NCBI GenBank assembly: GCA_937907705.1
Contig: CALCVP010000079.1
Location: 23,776 to 87,775, forward strand
Reading direction: 5' to 3'
Length of the DNA: 64,000 bases
Source: an uncultured Prevotella sp.
GTDB lineage: Bacteria > Bacteroidota > Bacteroidia > Bacteroidales > Bacteroidaceae
Shown: piece after piece, positions 37,801 through 46,488 of the stretch
Numbering within the stretch: the stretch's first letter is position 1
Layout of the letters: every line of letters starts with the position of its first letter
Notes under the pieces: generated by a model
The model's database searches: none
Told to the model about the DNA's origin: nothing
What the model saw: only the letters and a program-made list of their open reading frames with translations
Position numbers and translations under genes: made by a program

Positions 37801-39440
37801 TTCAGGTTGTATTTGTCAAAACTAAAGTGGCTGACAGCAGCTTTGGCTTCCAACCGCATAGAAGGAGACAGCAGATTAGTGCCTGCTCCATTGAGGGCTA
37901 TATATCCAGAGAAGTCGCCCAATCCATTGTCAGGAACGAATTGATTGAGCTTCAGGTTTTGGGCTTCCATATTAGCTTTGTAAACCATTTTAGCCACATT
38001 AATATGTGCGTCAGCTTTTAGCTTTCCCCCTCCTTGTGTAGCCAGCAGATGTGCATCATACTGCTTGCCATTCACTTTTACATTGCCTTTTATCCCTATT
38101 CCCTGTGGTATTCTCACCGAAGAGCCTGCCAATAAGGCGTTTACAAAGTCCAAACGATAAGTTTTGACATTCATGTCAATGTCAGCTTTCAGCTTATTCA
38201 TATTGTTCAGGCGTGCTGCATAACCTTTAGCCGTGAGTTTAAAGGCGGTAGGCAAGTTAACCACCAAACCCGCAAAGCGTGCCATCTTCATGTTTCCCGT
38301 GAGCACGGTTTCCACTGTCAACGGTCTATTAGGCCACTTGCGTATGAATGAGGTAGGCATACCTCCCAACAGTTTCATGATGTCTTGCTTGCCAATACTG
38401 GCATTAGCTGTCAGATGCAGTTTGCCCGGTGCGGTTTCGTCCATGACGTTTAGGTCCATGGCAACATGGGCAGCCAACTGTGAGTTAGGGGTATAAAGTT
38501 TCAGATTAGGTAGCCATATCTTTGTAGAATCAAGACTGATACGGCTGGAAAGACTGTCTATGCTGATACCGCTTTTCTCTTTAAAACTACACTTTCGCAA
38601 GTTCATACTGAGTTTAGGCTGGCAAAACTGAAACGAGTCAATGCCTACTGTCACCTGCTTAAGAGCAATATGGTTCACATCCAGCCCTTTTGTATGTACT
38701 TTAAAGTTATTGTCATAAGCTATACAACCCTCTGTCCAGTCCAGTTGCTTCAGCTTGTAAAGATTCTTATAAAGGTCAAAGAAGCCCCCACGTGCGTTGA
38801 AATTACCCAATGTTGCCGCTACTTGCAGCGTATCACCAGGCATGTGTACTGTAACATTTGCACGTGCTATATTGAGCTTGTCTACCTTTATTTTCCAGTA
38901 AGTAGGTGTCTTTGTCGTGTCAGGAGGCACAGTATCACTCAATTCTACATTGACACGGGCATCCTTGAGCAATGCGTTGTTTACATTGACCAGTTGTTTT
39001 CCCCAGTCAATGGCATCGCTTTTTACATAGAGTCTGCCCACATTTCCCTTGATGCGGGCTTCATGTACAAAGTTGGTTGTATTGAGCTTCAGTTGGTTAA
39101 AGTCAAGTTTGTTCACCACCACACGTTGCTTCAGCAGTGGCAACAGCTGTATATTTACCACCAGTCTCTTCACATCTGCCACAGTATCTTTTACTTGTGG
39201 CATGGAGTCATTGGGCTGTATCATCTTAAAGTGCTCTACACTGAGGTCGAGCGGAAAGGCCAATGACACATGTCCCACGCTGATGTCTAATCCTGTTTTC
39301 TCAGAGGCTACGGATGCAACTTGCCGTACCATCCAGTTCTGTATAGGTGGTATATATAGCAAAATGGCAAGAATAATGAACAGAAGTATCGGTGTCAGCA
39401 AGATACCAATACCCCATTTAGCCGTCTTTTTAATATTCAC
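34818..39440 (-). CDS. tamB: TamB-like translocation and assembly module protein
   Basis: 1540 residues. One N-terminal membrane anchor (GILLTPILLFIILAILLYIP, residues 13-32) is followed by an AsmA-like start and then by long beta-rich repeats predicted to form the taco-shaped groove spanning the periplasm. The C-terminal TamB (DUF490) domain includes INVLGSTDMAYILRDSPL near 1165, GKYTLDNGEMKYSLPVIPLK near 1260 and GQRGKLAVTMLTTGMYLA near 1365. It ends with a Bacteroidota-type tail (KKTKNNAAVPTDSTVQKSKD). Its partner TamL is directly downstream in the same operon. Confidence 0.9.
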   Translation of the reverse strand: MNIKKTAKWGIGILLTPILLFIILAILLYIPPIQNWMVRQVASVASEKTGLDISVGHVSLAFPLDLSVEHFKMIQPNDSMPQVKDTVADVKRLVVNIQLLPLLKQRVVVNKLDFNQLKLNTTNFVHEARIKGNVGRLYVKSDAIDWGKQLVNVNNALLKDARVNVELSDTVPPDTTKTPTYWKIKVDKLNIARANVTVHMPGDTLQVAATLGNFNARGGFFDLYKNLYKLKQLDWTEGCIAYDNNFKVHTKGLDVNHIALKQVTVGIDSFQFCQPKLSMNLRKCSFKEKSGISIDSLSSRISLDSTKIWLPNLKLYTPNSQLAAHVAMDLNVMDETAPGKLHLTANASIGKQDIMKLLGGMPTSFIRKWPNRPLTVETVLTGNMKMARFAGLVVNLPTAFKLTAKGYAARLNNMNKLKADIDMNVKTYRLDFVNALLAGSSVRIPQGIGIKGNVKVNGKQYDAHLLATQGGGKLKADAHINVAKMVYKANMEAQNLKLNQFVPDNGLGDFSGYIALNGAGTNLLSPSMRLEAKAAVSHFSFDKYNLNGMELAAHIGQGKANMSMTSNNPLLKGMVTINALLNRKLLKASLLADVEHADWQQMHIAKAPLSTALTGQVDLETDLKTSIAVNGIVKDIAIIDTGKVYHPDNLTMELYSRADTTHVAARCGDFHLLFNGSGGYKKVMAKSQHFVNELICELKNKHIDIVELHRQLPLAQLNLATGKENPFSRFLARQGYTFKEATIDMTSSPRSGLNGDVELIALQNASIRLDTIRFNVASDSTHCTYDAQVRNGKTNPQYVFNALIDGYVFEKGSGMNVQFYDAKNVLGLKLGMEASLEEDGFKLHLLDDDPILGYKKFEVNKDNYIYMKSNKRISADLKLKADDGMGVHVYTDDDDDVAFQNLTVALNRFELEKILSVIPYMPDIKGTMNGDFHLIQKPEEMSVSSSLSIDNMVYEGVKMGNISTEFVYMPQADGTHYVDGMLMCNDDKVANITGNYNSEGQGNLDATLTLEHTPLRLFNGFMPDGILAFTGYADGTLSVKGPLSRPDANGELTLDSCYMKSAQYGISLKADKGPLRIVGSHLLFENFNLAANNSNKLKVNGDLDFSHTDNMQLNMSMMANDFQLINAKENSHSVAYGKAYVDFLARINGPVNNLNMQGRINVLGSTDMAYILRDSPLTTDNQMDELVKFTSFADTANTVVKHEPISGFNMDLSLNIDQGAHIICYLNDSHSNYIDLIGGGNLRMRYNAADELSLTGKYTLDNGEMKYSLPVIPLKTFTIQDGSYIEFTGDPMNPKLNITATERTKATVSQGSSGQGRTVEFDCGVIITKTLSDMGLEFTLDAPEDMSIHNELQAMGAGQRGKLAVTMLTTGMYLADGNTSGFSMNNALSSFLQSEINNITGTALKTLDLSFGLDNSTDASGNTHTDYSFKFAKRFWNNRLRIVVGGKVSTGADVTNQNESFFDNVTFEYRLGSSSEKYVKLFYDNNAYDWLEGTTREFGVGLIWRRSLQHFKDIFSFKKTKNNAAVPTDSTVQKSKDAAK

Positions 39441-39644
39441 AGTAATATTTAGTATAAGAAATCAGTTGAACAATAGATATCTATATTGCAAAGTAAGCAA
39501 ATATTTTGGAGAAAAAGAAACAAATTATACATAAACTTTAAAAGTGCCATTCATTTACTTCTGCCACAGCATCTTAATGAATTTTTCTACTGAATGCACA
39601 GCCTCAACATGCCAACGGTATGAGTGATCCGCCCATATAGCAAT

Positions 39645-39676
39645 GCGCCCCACTTGGGTATGTCCAAGTGGGGCGC
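39645..39676. terminator. 13-bp perfect hairpin downstream of the head-GIN gene
   Basis: GCGCCCCACTTGG (39645-39657) pairs perfectly with CCAAGTGGGGCGC (39664-39676), loop GTATGT. It lies 22 bases past the stop of the minus-strand gene at 39699 and before the tamB promoter region. There is no T-run, so it may stabilise the 3' end or act as a T-less terminator. Confidence 0.55.
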
Positions 39677-39698
39677 AGAAAAAGTATGTTGTGACAGC

Positions 39699-40376
39699 TT
39701 AGTTGATAACTATATCGCCTGAACCTGCTACATTATCATCATGATGGTTGACGATACCTGTAATGCTGATGTCGCCCGAACCGGCTATTTTATTGGTAGC
39801 CTTATTGATTTTCGCATTTTCCACTTCAATGTCTCCTGAGCCGGATATGCTGAAGAAAGATGTGTCTGTAACTAACTTCTTCAGATCTATATCGCCCGAA
39901 CCGGCTATCTTTGCAGTAATATTGTTGCAGATAAGATTATTGATATCAATGTTTCCAGAGCCTGTAATCAGCAATTTTATACTGCTGGTGTCTATCTTCT
40001 TTTCACACTCAAACTCGCCAGATCCGATGATGCTTACAGCCAAGAGATTTGGTGCAGTAACATAGATGTCTACATCATCACTGTCGCTCCAGAAGTTGCC
40101 ATATCCTTTAGATTTGGCTTTCACATACAGAGTCTTGCCCACTACTTGAACAGACAGCCGCTCCCTGCTTTTTGCTGTACCTCTTACAGACACGGAAATC
40201 TTGTCGCCTTGTGTAAAATGTACATCATAGGATCCTGCTATTTCTATGTTTTCAAAATATGGTGTCTGCACAGCCTGTGTTGTTACTTTACTTCTTTGAG
40301 CACCGCTTAACCTGTGTTCACATGCTGACATGGCCATGGCCATGAGCGCAAATAGTACTAATAATGTCTTCTTCAT
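39699..40376 (-). CDS. Head-GIN (DUF2807) lipoprotein
   Basis: 225 residues. The lipoprotein signal is MKKTLLVLFALMAMAMSAC (Cys19). The domain is a single-stranded parallel beta-solenoid made of turns that repeat GSG: IIGSGEFEC, ITGSGNIDI, IAGSGDIDL, ISGSGDIEV, IAGSGDISI, VAGSGDIVI. Head-GIN lipoproteins are common in Bacteroidota cell envelopes; their ligand is unknown. It stands alone, followed by the hairpin at 39645. The frame after the stop stays open for about 46 codons, which I take as chance. Confidence 0.88.
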   Translation of the reverse strand: MKKTLLVLFALMAMAMSACEHRLSGAQRSKVTTQAVQTPYFENIEIAGSYDVHFTQGDKISVSVRGTAKSRERLSVQVVGKTLYVKAKSKGYGNFWSDSDDVDIYVTAPNLLAVSIIGSGEFECEKKIDTSSIKLLITGSGNIDINNLICNNITAKIAGSGDIDLKKLVTDTSFFSISGSGDIEVENAKINKATNKIAGSGDISITGIVNHHDDNVAGSGDIVIN

Positions 40377-40557
40377 ATCGTTACTGTTTTTATGGTTATG
40401 TTGTTTATTAGACGTAGCGAAGTACGAAAAGGTTGCAATACGGATAAAAAATATTCAATAAACAAGTGCTCATACTTATTAAAGCATGTGTCAAATGCTT
40501 TTTGAATACATTCGGAATGCTTATCGAATAGCAACAAAACGCTGTTCTAAACCCATC

Positions 40558-41055
40558 CTAACAGCCTGCTGACAGTGGCTGCACATCCTCCTCTTCCACT
40601 TCACAAGTGTCAAACCCCATTTCTTTTGCTTTGTCTTGAGGAAAGGTATAATAGACAGCTTGCCCCACTGTACACACCTCACCAGCCGCATTTTGCAAAG
40701 TAACCTCTATGGTTACAAGGTTTCTCAGCTGCGAAACAATGTGCCCACGCAGTGTAAGCATAGGTTCTGTGGTCATCACTGGCTTTTTGTATTTTATCTC
40801 CAACTTGGATGTAACCCCACTTGTCTGCATTTTTCTGAACACTACCCAACCTGCTGTTTCATCAATCAGTGTAGACAGTATGCCACCATGCATCGTGTTA
40901 ATCCAGCCCTGATAGTGAGTCTGAGGTTTCCAATAGCTTACTATATCATTGCCGTCTTCATAAAATTCCATGTGTACTCCCAATGGATTGTCAGGGCAAC
41001 AGCCAAAGCAGTCGTATCCTTCTCTGTGTACCCAGGGGTTCTTTATCTTCTTCAT
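40558..41055 (-). CDS. PaaI-family hotdog-fold thioesterase
   Basis: 165 residues from the ATG at 41055 (MKKIKNPWVHREGYDC). A longer frame opens at 41106, but that start lies inside a hairpin (41091-41125). The hotdog fold is recognised by the N-terminal CFGCCPDNPLGVHMEF and the helix HGGILSTLIDETAGWVVF near residue 70, where the His-Gly-Gly and the Asp/Glu of the central helix form the acyl-CoA hydrolysis site. It probably removes CoA from small or aromatic acyl groups in the cytoplasm. The acidic C-terminus (DTCEVEEEDVQ) is variable in the family. No operon partner is clear. Confidence 0.8.
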   Translation of the reverse strand: MKKIKNPWVHREGYDCFGCCPDNPLGVHMEFYEDGNDIVSYWKPQTHYQGWINTMHGGILSTLIDETAGWVVFRKMQTSGVTSKLEIKYKKPVMTTEPMLTLRGHIVSQLRNLVTIEVTLQNAAGEVCTVGQAVYYTFPQDKAKEMGFDTCEVEEEDVQPLSAGC

Positions 41056-41090
41056 AACTTCTTTTTGTATTTTGTTTGCTGTTTGTTTAC

Positions 41091-41125
41091 ACAGAAGGCG
41101 TAGCATTGTTCGCTACGCCTTCTGT
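41091..41125 (-). terminator. 14-bp hairpin between DUF5686 gene and thioesterase
   Basis: ACAGAAGGCGTAGC (41091-41104) pairs perfectly with GCTACGCCTTCTGT (41112-41125). On the minus strand the hairpin is followed by GTAAACAAAC rather than a T-run. It lies after the DUF5686 stop (41185) and before the thioesterase ATG, so it is a terminator or leader structure. Confidence 0.5.
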
Positions 41126-41184
41126 ATATATTGTCATTGTCTTCTGTACATACTGCTATAATGTACACCTGCACATTAATATTA

Positions 41185-43743
41185 TCAGAAGGTCAGTCTC
41201 ACCATGAATCGGATGCCATTCTTTTTAGCGGTAGGCAGGTCAAGATAGTTAAGACGCCTTACATACTGTATGTGAATAATTTTGAATATGTTGTGAATAC
41301 CTGCTATCAACTCCATATAGGGGCGATGTGGATTCATGACATACGAGCCTTCAGGAAATGCCATGAGCATGTTGTCGCCTGCATTTTGTGGCAATGCAGG
41401 ATTGTTTTTGTCGCTCAGTGAACCCCACAAGCATTTAAATCCCAAGTATTCGCGCCACTTCAGCTTCTTGAGCAGCGGTATACGGTTGAATATCTTGCCG
41501 TTTAAGTCCCACGACCAGTCAAAACTTGCATACCTGTCATTGAGGAACTCCATGTTGTTAATCATGTTGAAGGCCTCATCACTGATAATGTAAGAGAGGT
41601 TGGCAGCAGGCATGATAAGCAGTGGATAAGGCACCTTGTTCCATTGTGCGCCCACTTTTATCTGTGTATCCATTTTTCCCCAGCTGTTCAGCCAAAAGCG
41701 TTTGTAGATGCTGGCCTCTGTAAAGTTGTAGTTATATTCACCTCCGAGCACACCTTTAATGCCCATAGAGTGGCTCAAGGTGAATACCGGTGCATCCAGA
41801 TTGACAGGCAATCGGCGCTGCTTGGTGTTTACAAAGGTCTCGCCAGGTGCATAGCGAAATTCCAAATGCGCCTCAGTAGTGCGTATCTTTCCATGATGCA
41901 ACAAGTCCGTAAAGTTGTTTTGCTCAGACAATGGCAAGAAGTACATCTCGCCACAAGCTTCATTTTCTTCTGTCTTCAAACTGACAGTAGTCTTGAAGCC
42001 CCAGTCTTCTTCACGCTCAAACGATAGCTTCTGCCTGTTGTAGAACATCATTTTCTCTACCTTAGACCATTTAAATGCAGTAAACACATTATCTTTGTCT
42101 GTGTGTACAAACTTGTCTGAGGGCGAGCATACATCATAAGCTGAGCTGAACGACAAGGTACGCTTAGGAAACTCTCTGGGCAGATAGTCTTTCTTGTTGA
42201 ATGAGTAGGTAACTGTACCTTCGTAGTAATTCTTGTCGCTTTTCCAGCCTCGCGCATAGTAACCTGATGCAAACCAATGCGGATTAAGGTTGGCTGTGGT
42301 TTGTGCACTGACACGTGTGCGCAAGCCATCAATAAAGTTTTTGCTTATCATGGTGTTGATAGGACCTATATCCACCTTGCTTGGATGGTGTGGTCCACCT
42401 GTTTCCACAAAGTTTTCAATAAACGCCTTGATGCCAAATATGATGTATTTAAATCCTTTGGTATTGCTAAGATTATTGATAAATGCATCCATAGAGCTTT
42501 CGCTCTTGGTAAGTTCCACCGCCCTATACTGGTTCCAGAATTTGTCGCCTTTCATCCTTGAGTCAGCTTCATGCCTTACTTCCGCCTTTCCTTTGAACAG
42601 TTTGTCAGGCAGTTCGTCAAAGGCATAGTCAGACATTCGTGTAGTTCGCATGACAATCACCTTGCTTAAAAATTTGGCAATGGTCATCTCTACAAACATG
42701 TCATCGGTAGTCAGCGCCCATTCTCCGTTAGGAAGCTGTGTGTATTCCTGTATCACGTTAAGATTGTCTACAAAGTTAACATCGCTCTTCTTGGGCAGTG
42801 TCAGTTTGCATTTCTTTACATGCAGTGTAGAATCACTCAGCACCCACAGCTCACCACGGAAGCCAAAGTCTTGCTGATTGTTGGGCAAGAATTGCAGATG
42901 AAAGCACTTTTCACGGTCTACATATACAGTGTCTACTATGTAGTAGCGATAAAACTGTATGGCATCCTTACCGATAGGGCTGGTAAAAGGATACTGCAAC
43001 AAGCGTATCTGGTCATCATAGATGTTGACATCTGTAAACACATCCTTGAGCACAGTATTGAGTATGTCTCCTGTTTCTATCAGTTCGTTTACGCCCGTAG
43101 TGTTTTGTCCCATTACGATAGTCTTCTCCGTCTTGGGACTTTTCCTGAATATGTTCTTTGTAACGGTCTCGTCTACCGACACTGGCAGTATGAGCTTATT
43201 GTTATAAGGGCATGGTTCTATCTGGTTGACCAGCCACTTTTTCTTCTTCATCTTGTCGCTCTCCAAATCAGAAGCCTTGATATCGTTGAGCGCCAATGTT
43301 ATCTTCTGATATTTGTTGTACTGCAAGAAGTCGTGGTTGTGCAGGTCTGTCAGCTTCTTGGCAGCTATCACCCTTCGCATCAGTGCCACCGCAGGGTTGT
43401 CCTTTCTCCTGTATTTGGAACGTTTTGACTTAATGGTAACGCCTTGCAAGTTCTTTGTATCGGGCTTGAGGGTAATACGCATTTTGGCAGGCGTATTGGG
43501 ACCTATCAATATGCGCAAGGTTTGATATCCGATAGCACTGAAAGTAAGGTAAGCGCCATTAATACGCTGAACGACAAACTCGCCCCCCGCATTGCTCGAT
43601 TTGGCAATCTTGTTGTTTTTGTATTGCAAGCTGGCAAACGGAATGCTGTCGCCATTGGCAGCATCCACGATAACACCCGTGATGTTCTGTGCCATTGCCA
43701 CCTGTGTCATCATCCAAAGAAGCAATATCAGTAGTTTCTTCAT
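41185..43743 (-). CDS. DUF5686 outer-membrane protein with carboxypeptidase-regulatory-like domain
   Basis: 852 residues, signal peptide MKKLLILLLWMMTQVAMAQ. Residues 20-95 form a CarboxypepD_reg-like beta-sandwich (ITGVIVDAANGDSIPFASL). The rest is the DUF5686 family: conserved NPAVALMRRVIAAKK near 115, LDLPTAKKNGIRFMVRLTF at the C-terminus, and many amphipathic beta-strands that fit an outer-membrane barrel with terminal Phe. Function is unknown. It is monocistronic as far as can be seen and followed by the hairpin at 41091. Confidence 0.85.
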   Translation of the reverse strand: MKKLLILLLWMMTQVAMAQNITGVIVDAANGDSIPFASLQYKNNKIAKSSNAGGEFVVQRINGAYLTFSAIGYQTLRILIGPNTPAKMRITLKPDTKNLQGVTIKSKRSKYRRKDNPAVALMRRVIAAKKLTDLHNHDFLQYNKYQKITLALNDIKASDLESDKMKKKKWLVNQIEPCPYNNKLILPVSVDETVTKNIFRKSPKTEKTIVMGQNTTGVNELIETGDILNTVLKDVFTDVNIYDDQIRLLQYPFTSPIGKDAIQFYRYYIVDTVYVDREKCFHLQFLPNNQQDFGFRGELWVLSDSTLHVKKCKLTLPKKSDVNFVDNLNVIQEYTQLPNGEWALTTDDMFVEMTIAKFLSKVIVMRTTRMSDYAFDELPDKLFKGKAEVRHEADSRMKGDKFWNQYRAVELTKSESSMDAFINNLSNTKGFKYIIFGIKAFIENFVETGGPHHPSKVDIGPINTMISKNFIDGLRTRVSAQTTANLNPHWFASGYYARGWKSDKNYYEGTVTYSFNKKDYLPREFPKRTLSFSSAYDVCSPSDKFVHTDKDNVFTAFKWSKVEKMMFYNRQKLSFEREEDWGFKTTVSLKTEENEACGEMYFLPLSEQNNFTDLLHHGKIRTTEAHLEFRYAPGETFVNTKQRRLPVNLDAPVFTLSHSMGIKGVLGGEYNYNFTEASIYKRFWLNSWGKMDTQIKVGAQWNKVPYPLLIMPAANLSYIISDEAFNMINNMEFLNDRYASFDWSWDLNGKIFNRIPLLKKLKWREYLGFKCLWGSLSDKNNPALPQNAGDNMLMAFPEGSYVMNPHRPYMELIAGIHNIFKIIHIQYVRRLNYLDLPTAKKNGIRFMVRLTF

Positions 43744-43887
43744 GTTGTTGATTGTTTCCTAAATTGAAATGTAAAAACTAATACCTTATATTTATATCAT
43801 TATATTGTGTCGTGTCGCCACCTGTTTGCAACAGGGTGTAGCCGTCATACAGCCCACTCAAATAGAAGTAGAGCGCAGAGCATAGCT

Positions 43888-44622
43888 TTACAACAGTGTG
43901 AGCAGCTGCTGCAAGTCAGTGATAATGGCGTCAGGCAAGCTTTCATCGTATTGCTCATCGGTCCATCCTTCTCCTTTGAACCATACTGTTTGGCAGCCAA
44001 TCTTTTGGGCTGGCGTGATGTCTTTGTAGAAGCTGTCGCCCACTACTACCGTATCTTCTGCCTCCATGCCGAGTGCCTCTACACCTAACTTAAAGATGCG
44101 TGGGTCTGGCTTGCGTATGCCTACTACCGCAGATTCTATAATATGGCTGAACAAACGGTCGAGCTGAAACTCTTGCAGCACTACTCCCACATTGCCATAG
44201 AAGTTGCTTACCAGCACCATAGGATATTTTTTGCTGATGCTTTCCAGCACTTGTTTGCTGTGTGCCGTCTGTTTCTTTACACCGCTGTACACCCAATCGA
44301 GCACCTCTTGATGCTTCTGTCTGTACTCCTGTTCTGAAACATTCCAATAGTTTTTGGTCAGGAGAAGTTCCATCTCAATGTGCAGTTTAGCCTCTATTGT
44401 CTTATAAAAGGTATAGTCTGGCTTGATAACGGGTGTTATTGCCAAGGTACGTTCGCCATGCACATAGGCTTCTCTGAACTGATCTTCCGTAACGGGTATG
44501 CCGCATTGCCGGTAAGCATGCCACAACACCTTGCCCCAATGACACCCCGCTGTGTCAAGTGTGCCGCCGTAATCAAAAATACAACCTTTTATATTTAGAG
44601 CTTTGCCATTATCCTTTTGCAT
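43888..44622 (-). CDS. HAD-superfamily hydrolase with atypical motif I
   Basis: 244 residues. HAD core: motif I CIFDYGGTLDT near residue 14, a helical cap, motif II MVLVSNFYG near 135 (Ser), motif III RKPDPRIF near 165 (Lys) and motif IV VVVGDSFYKDI near 190. Motif I reads D-Y-G-G-T, so the second Asp of the usual DxDxT (general acid/base of phosphatases) is Gly. The start overlaps the end of the upstream CDP-alcohol phosphatidyltransferase by 28 bases, so the two are translationally coupled. Within the operon it may dephosphorylate the CDP-alcohol condensation product or its precursor, but the missing Asp leaves activity open. Confidence 0.85.
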   Translation of the reverse strand: MQKDNGKALNIKGCIFDYGGTLDTAGCHWGKVLWHAYRQCGIPVTEDQFREAYVHGERTLAITPVIKPDYTFYKTIEAKLHIEMELLLTKNYWNVSEQEYRQKHQEVLDWVYSGVKKQTAHSKQVLESISKKYPMVLVSNFYGNVGVVLQEFQLDRLFSHIIESAVVGIRKPDPRIFKLGVEALGMEAEDTVVVGDSFYKDITPAQKIGCQTVWFKGEGWTDEQYDESLPDAIITDLQQLLTLL

Positions 44623-45527
44623 AGATTCTCATGTTTTTTGTGCATATAAATATAGAGAATATTCATCACTGTTATCTCGATGAGCAAGTAAATCCACGGG
44701 CAGTTCAGCAAACAGGTAACATAAATGCAGATAGCCCGCGTGTTGAAAGTCAAAATGTTAGTGTACTTCATCAAGGGTCTACTGCCATTCAAGAACTCTT
44801 CACGCAATGCGGCAGGCATCTCACCGACATTAGAATACTTGGCTTTCAGGGCTTTGCTCAGCTGCTGAAAGGCCGGTGTACGATGCTCTTGACTCTTACA
44901 GTAGTTGGCATAATTGTAATAGAAGAGCTTAGACATGACAGCACCTTTCTTGGGCAACTCCTCGTATATCTTGCGCTGACTGGCATAGTTGTCCAACTCA
45001 CTACCCTCTTTTCCTTTCAGGAAGAACAAGTGTATCTGCCGATAATAGTCAGAAAGCGAACTTTGGGGCGAGTGGCACAAGAAGCCTGACAGTATGGCCA
45101 ATGCCCAAATCCATATTCCCCAGTGCACATCAGTGCCCGGCATGTCTTGCCCTTGCAGGCGAAGCGCAATCGCCACATAGATGGCAAAGAACCACACATC
45201 GCCAGAGAAGCCATCAAGCATACGGCCTATCAGTGTCTTCTGACCTGTCAAGCGCGCCAATTGTCCATCTGTCGAGTCGCAGAAGTTGGCAAACATCAGC
45301 AGCAAGATACCTGCTATGTTGTGCCATAGGTCGGTGTAATAAAACATCCATCCTGCTGCCACTCCCAAGAATATAGACAGAATAGTAATGGTGTTGGGAT
45401 GAACACCCAATTGCTTCCATATCAGTGCAAACACCAAGCCTATTGGTCTTGTAAAGTATACGTCAAGCCACTCTTCGGTGTCTTGCGATTTGAATGATGC
45501 GTGAAGCATCTCTTTGAAACTGCTCAT
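44595..45527 (-). CDS. CDP-alcohol phosphatidyltransferase-family membrane enzyme
   Basis: 310 residues with several membrane segments (IWKQLGVHPNTITILSIFLG near residue 40; WIYLLIEITVMNILYIYM near 280). The CDP-alcohol phosphotransferase signature D(x2)DG(x2)AR(x8)G(x3)D(x3)D is perfect: DSTDGQLAR, then G...DGFSGD. These enzymes move a phospho-alcohol from CDP to a second alcohol, making phospholipids or soluble phosphodiesters. An extra cytoplasmic stretch of about 90 residues (LSDYYRQIHLFFLKGKEGSE to LREEFLNG) lies between helices. With the nucleotidyltransferase upstream this suggests a dedicated CDP-activated product, not housekeeping PE or PG synthesis. Confidence 0.87.
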   Translation of the reverse strand: MSSFKEMLHASFKSQDTEEWLDVYFTRPIGLVFALIWKQLGVHPNTITILSIFLGVAAGWMFYYTDLWHNIAGILLLMFANFCDSTDGQLARLTGQKTLIGRMLDGFSGDVWFFAIYVAIALRLQGQDMPGTDVHWGIWIWALAILSGFLCHSPQSSLSDYYRQIHLFFLKGKEGSELDNYASQRKIYEELPKKGAVMSKLFYYNYANYCKSQEHRTPAFQQLSKALKAKYSNVGEMPAALREEFLNGSRPLMKYTNILTFNTRAICIYVTCLLNCPWIYLLIEITVMNILYIYMHKKHENLCKRIMAKL

Positions 45528-45660
45528 TTTCTATTTTCCGTGTGTAAGCAGCTGTGCTTTTGGGGGCAAGACTATGGCTTGTCCTGTGCAACACAGCTAC
45601 ATTGTTGTGTCAATTACTGTTGTTGTTACCCTATGTTTCCGCTTGCAAAAGCCGTCTCCG

Positions 45661-46488
45661 CTACTGCCTATTGGGCAACCATCCTTTCTCTTTTGCCATC
45701 ATAGCCACTTTAGCAGCAATGGCGTGTGCTGCCTCTTGGCGACAGCGCGAAAAGCTGGGCCAATCATTGAAGTCGATGATAGCAAAGGTGCCGTCTTTCC
45801 TCACAATACAGTCGCCGCCATAAACCATGAGACCTGTCAATGCTGCCAAGCGTGAGGCTTGCTCAGACAACTGTACCATATTGAAGCCAAAATGGTGTGC
45901 CTGACCATTAAATTGCTCATCGCCAAACTTAAATTGACCATCGTCAGAGGGATAGTACACCTTGAAGAAAGGTGTACCTGCCACACCATAAAACTTCAGC
46001 AGGTCGCCTTTTACATGGGCTGTTATCACGATATTGTCGATGCCTCGTTTCTTGAAGTCTGCCACAATGCTCTCTCTCTCTGCTTCAGTAGCAGCAAATC
46101 TTACATCATCATGGCTCTGCGCTGCCTCATCACCCCGCTTTATCCACCATCCGTCAGTGCCCGTAAGCGGTGCTGCCGGTATGTGGTGTTGCCGCATGGC
46201 GGCATCAATCTTGGCTCTGGCGCATGCCGTTATGCTCTCTGGCGAGTTGACTACGACAGTCCCTTCCGCTTCTTTCTGTGCCAGTATCTGCTGTGTCTGC
46301 TTCAGTCTGCCCATGGTCATGACCACCTGGCAGGGTGTGTCTGCTGTCAACTCTTCTTCTGTAAGGTAACTTACCTCATAGCCCATTGCCTGCAGTTCTG
46401 CGCCAACAGCTTGCAGTATGAGCCGGTCTTTTTCTACCGAGTTGGGCGAGAAGCGTTCAGCTCTGTATAAACCGAGAATCTTAGTCAT
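45661..46488 (-). CDS. ATP-grasp-family protein
   Basis: 275 residues, cytoplasmic. Pattern of a small ATP-grasp ligase: N-terminal domain with VVNSPESITACARAKIDAAM near residue 80, the central IVITAHVKGDLLKFYGVAG near 155, and the metal-binding end IVRKDGTFAIIDFNDWPSFSRCR near 230 (Asp and Asn of DFND hold Mg-ATP). Similarity to glutathione-synthetase or RimK-like folds is likely; the substrate is unknown. The ATG overlaps the stop of the upstream nucleotidyltransferase by one base (TAATG), so translation is coupled. A 133-base gap without clear features separates it from the downstream phosphatidyltransferase gene. Confidence 0.75.
   Translation of the reverse strand: MTKILGLYRAERFSPNSVEKDRLILQAVGAELQAMGYEVSYLTEEELTADTPCQVVMTMGRLKQTQQILAQKEAEGTVVVNSPESITACARAKIDAAMRQHHIPAAPLTGTDGWWIKRGDEAAQSHDDVRFAATEAERESIVADFKKRGIDNIVITAHVKGDLLKFYGVAGTPFFKVYYPSDDGQFKFGDEQFNGQAHHFGFNMVQLSEQASRLAALTGLMVYGGDCIVRKDGTFAIIDFNDWPSFSRCRQEAAHAIAAKVAMMAKEKGWLPNRQ

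Noticed and set aside
39560..39698. In-frame open extension of about 46 codons after the head-GIN stop
   Set aside because: The protein already ends normally at GSGDIVIN, the extension has no repeat pattern and contains a 13-bp hairpin; an open run of this length is expected by chance.
40497..40560. Short ATTCGAA/GCTGTTC-like words shared with 27262-27300 and 55331-55365
   Set aside because: The matches are too short and differently ordered to call a repeat family from three cases.
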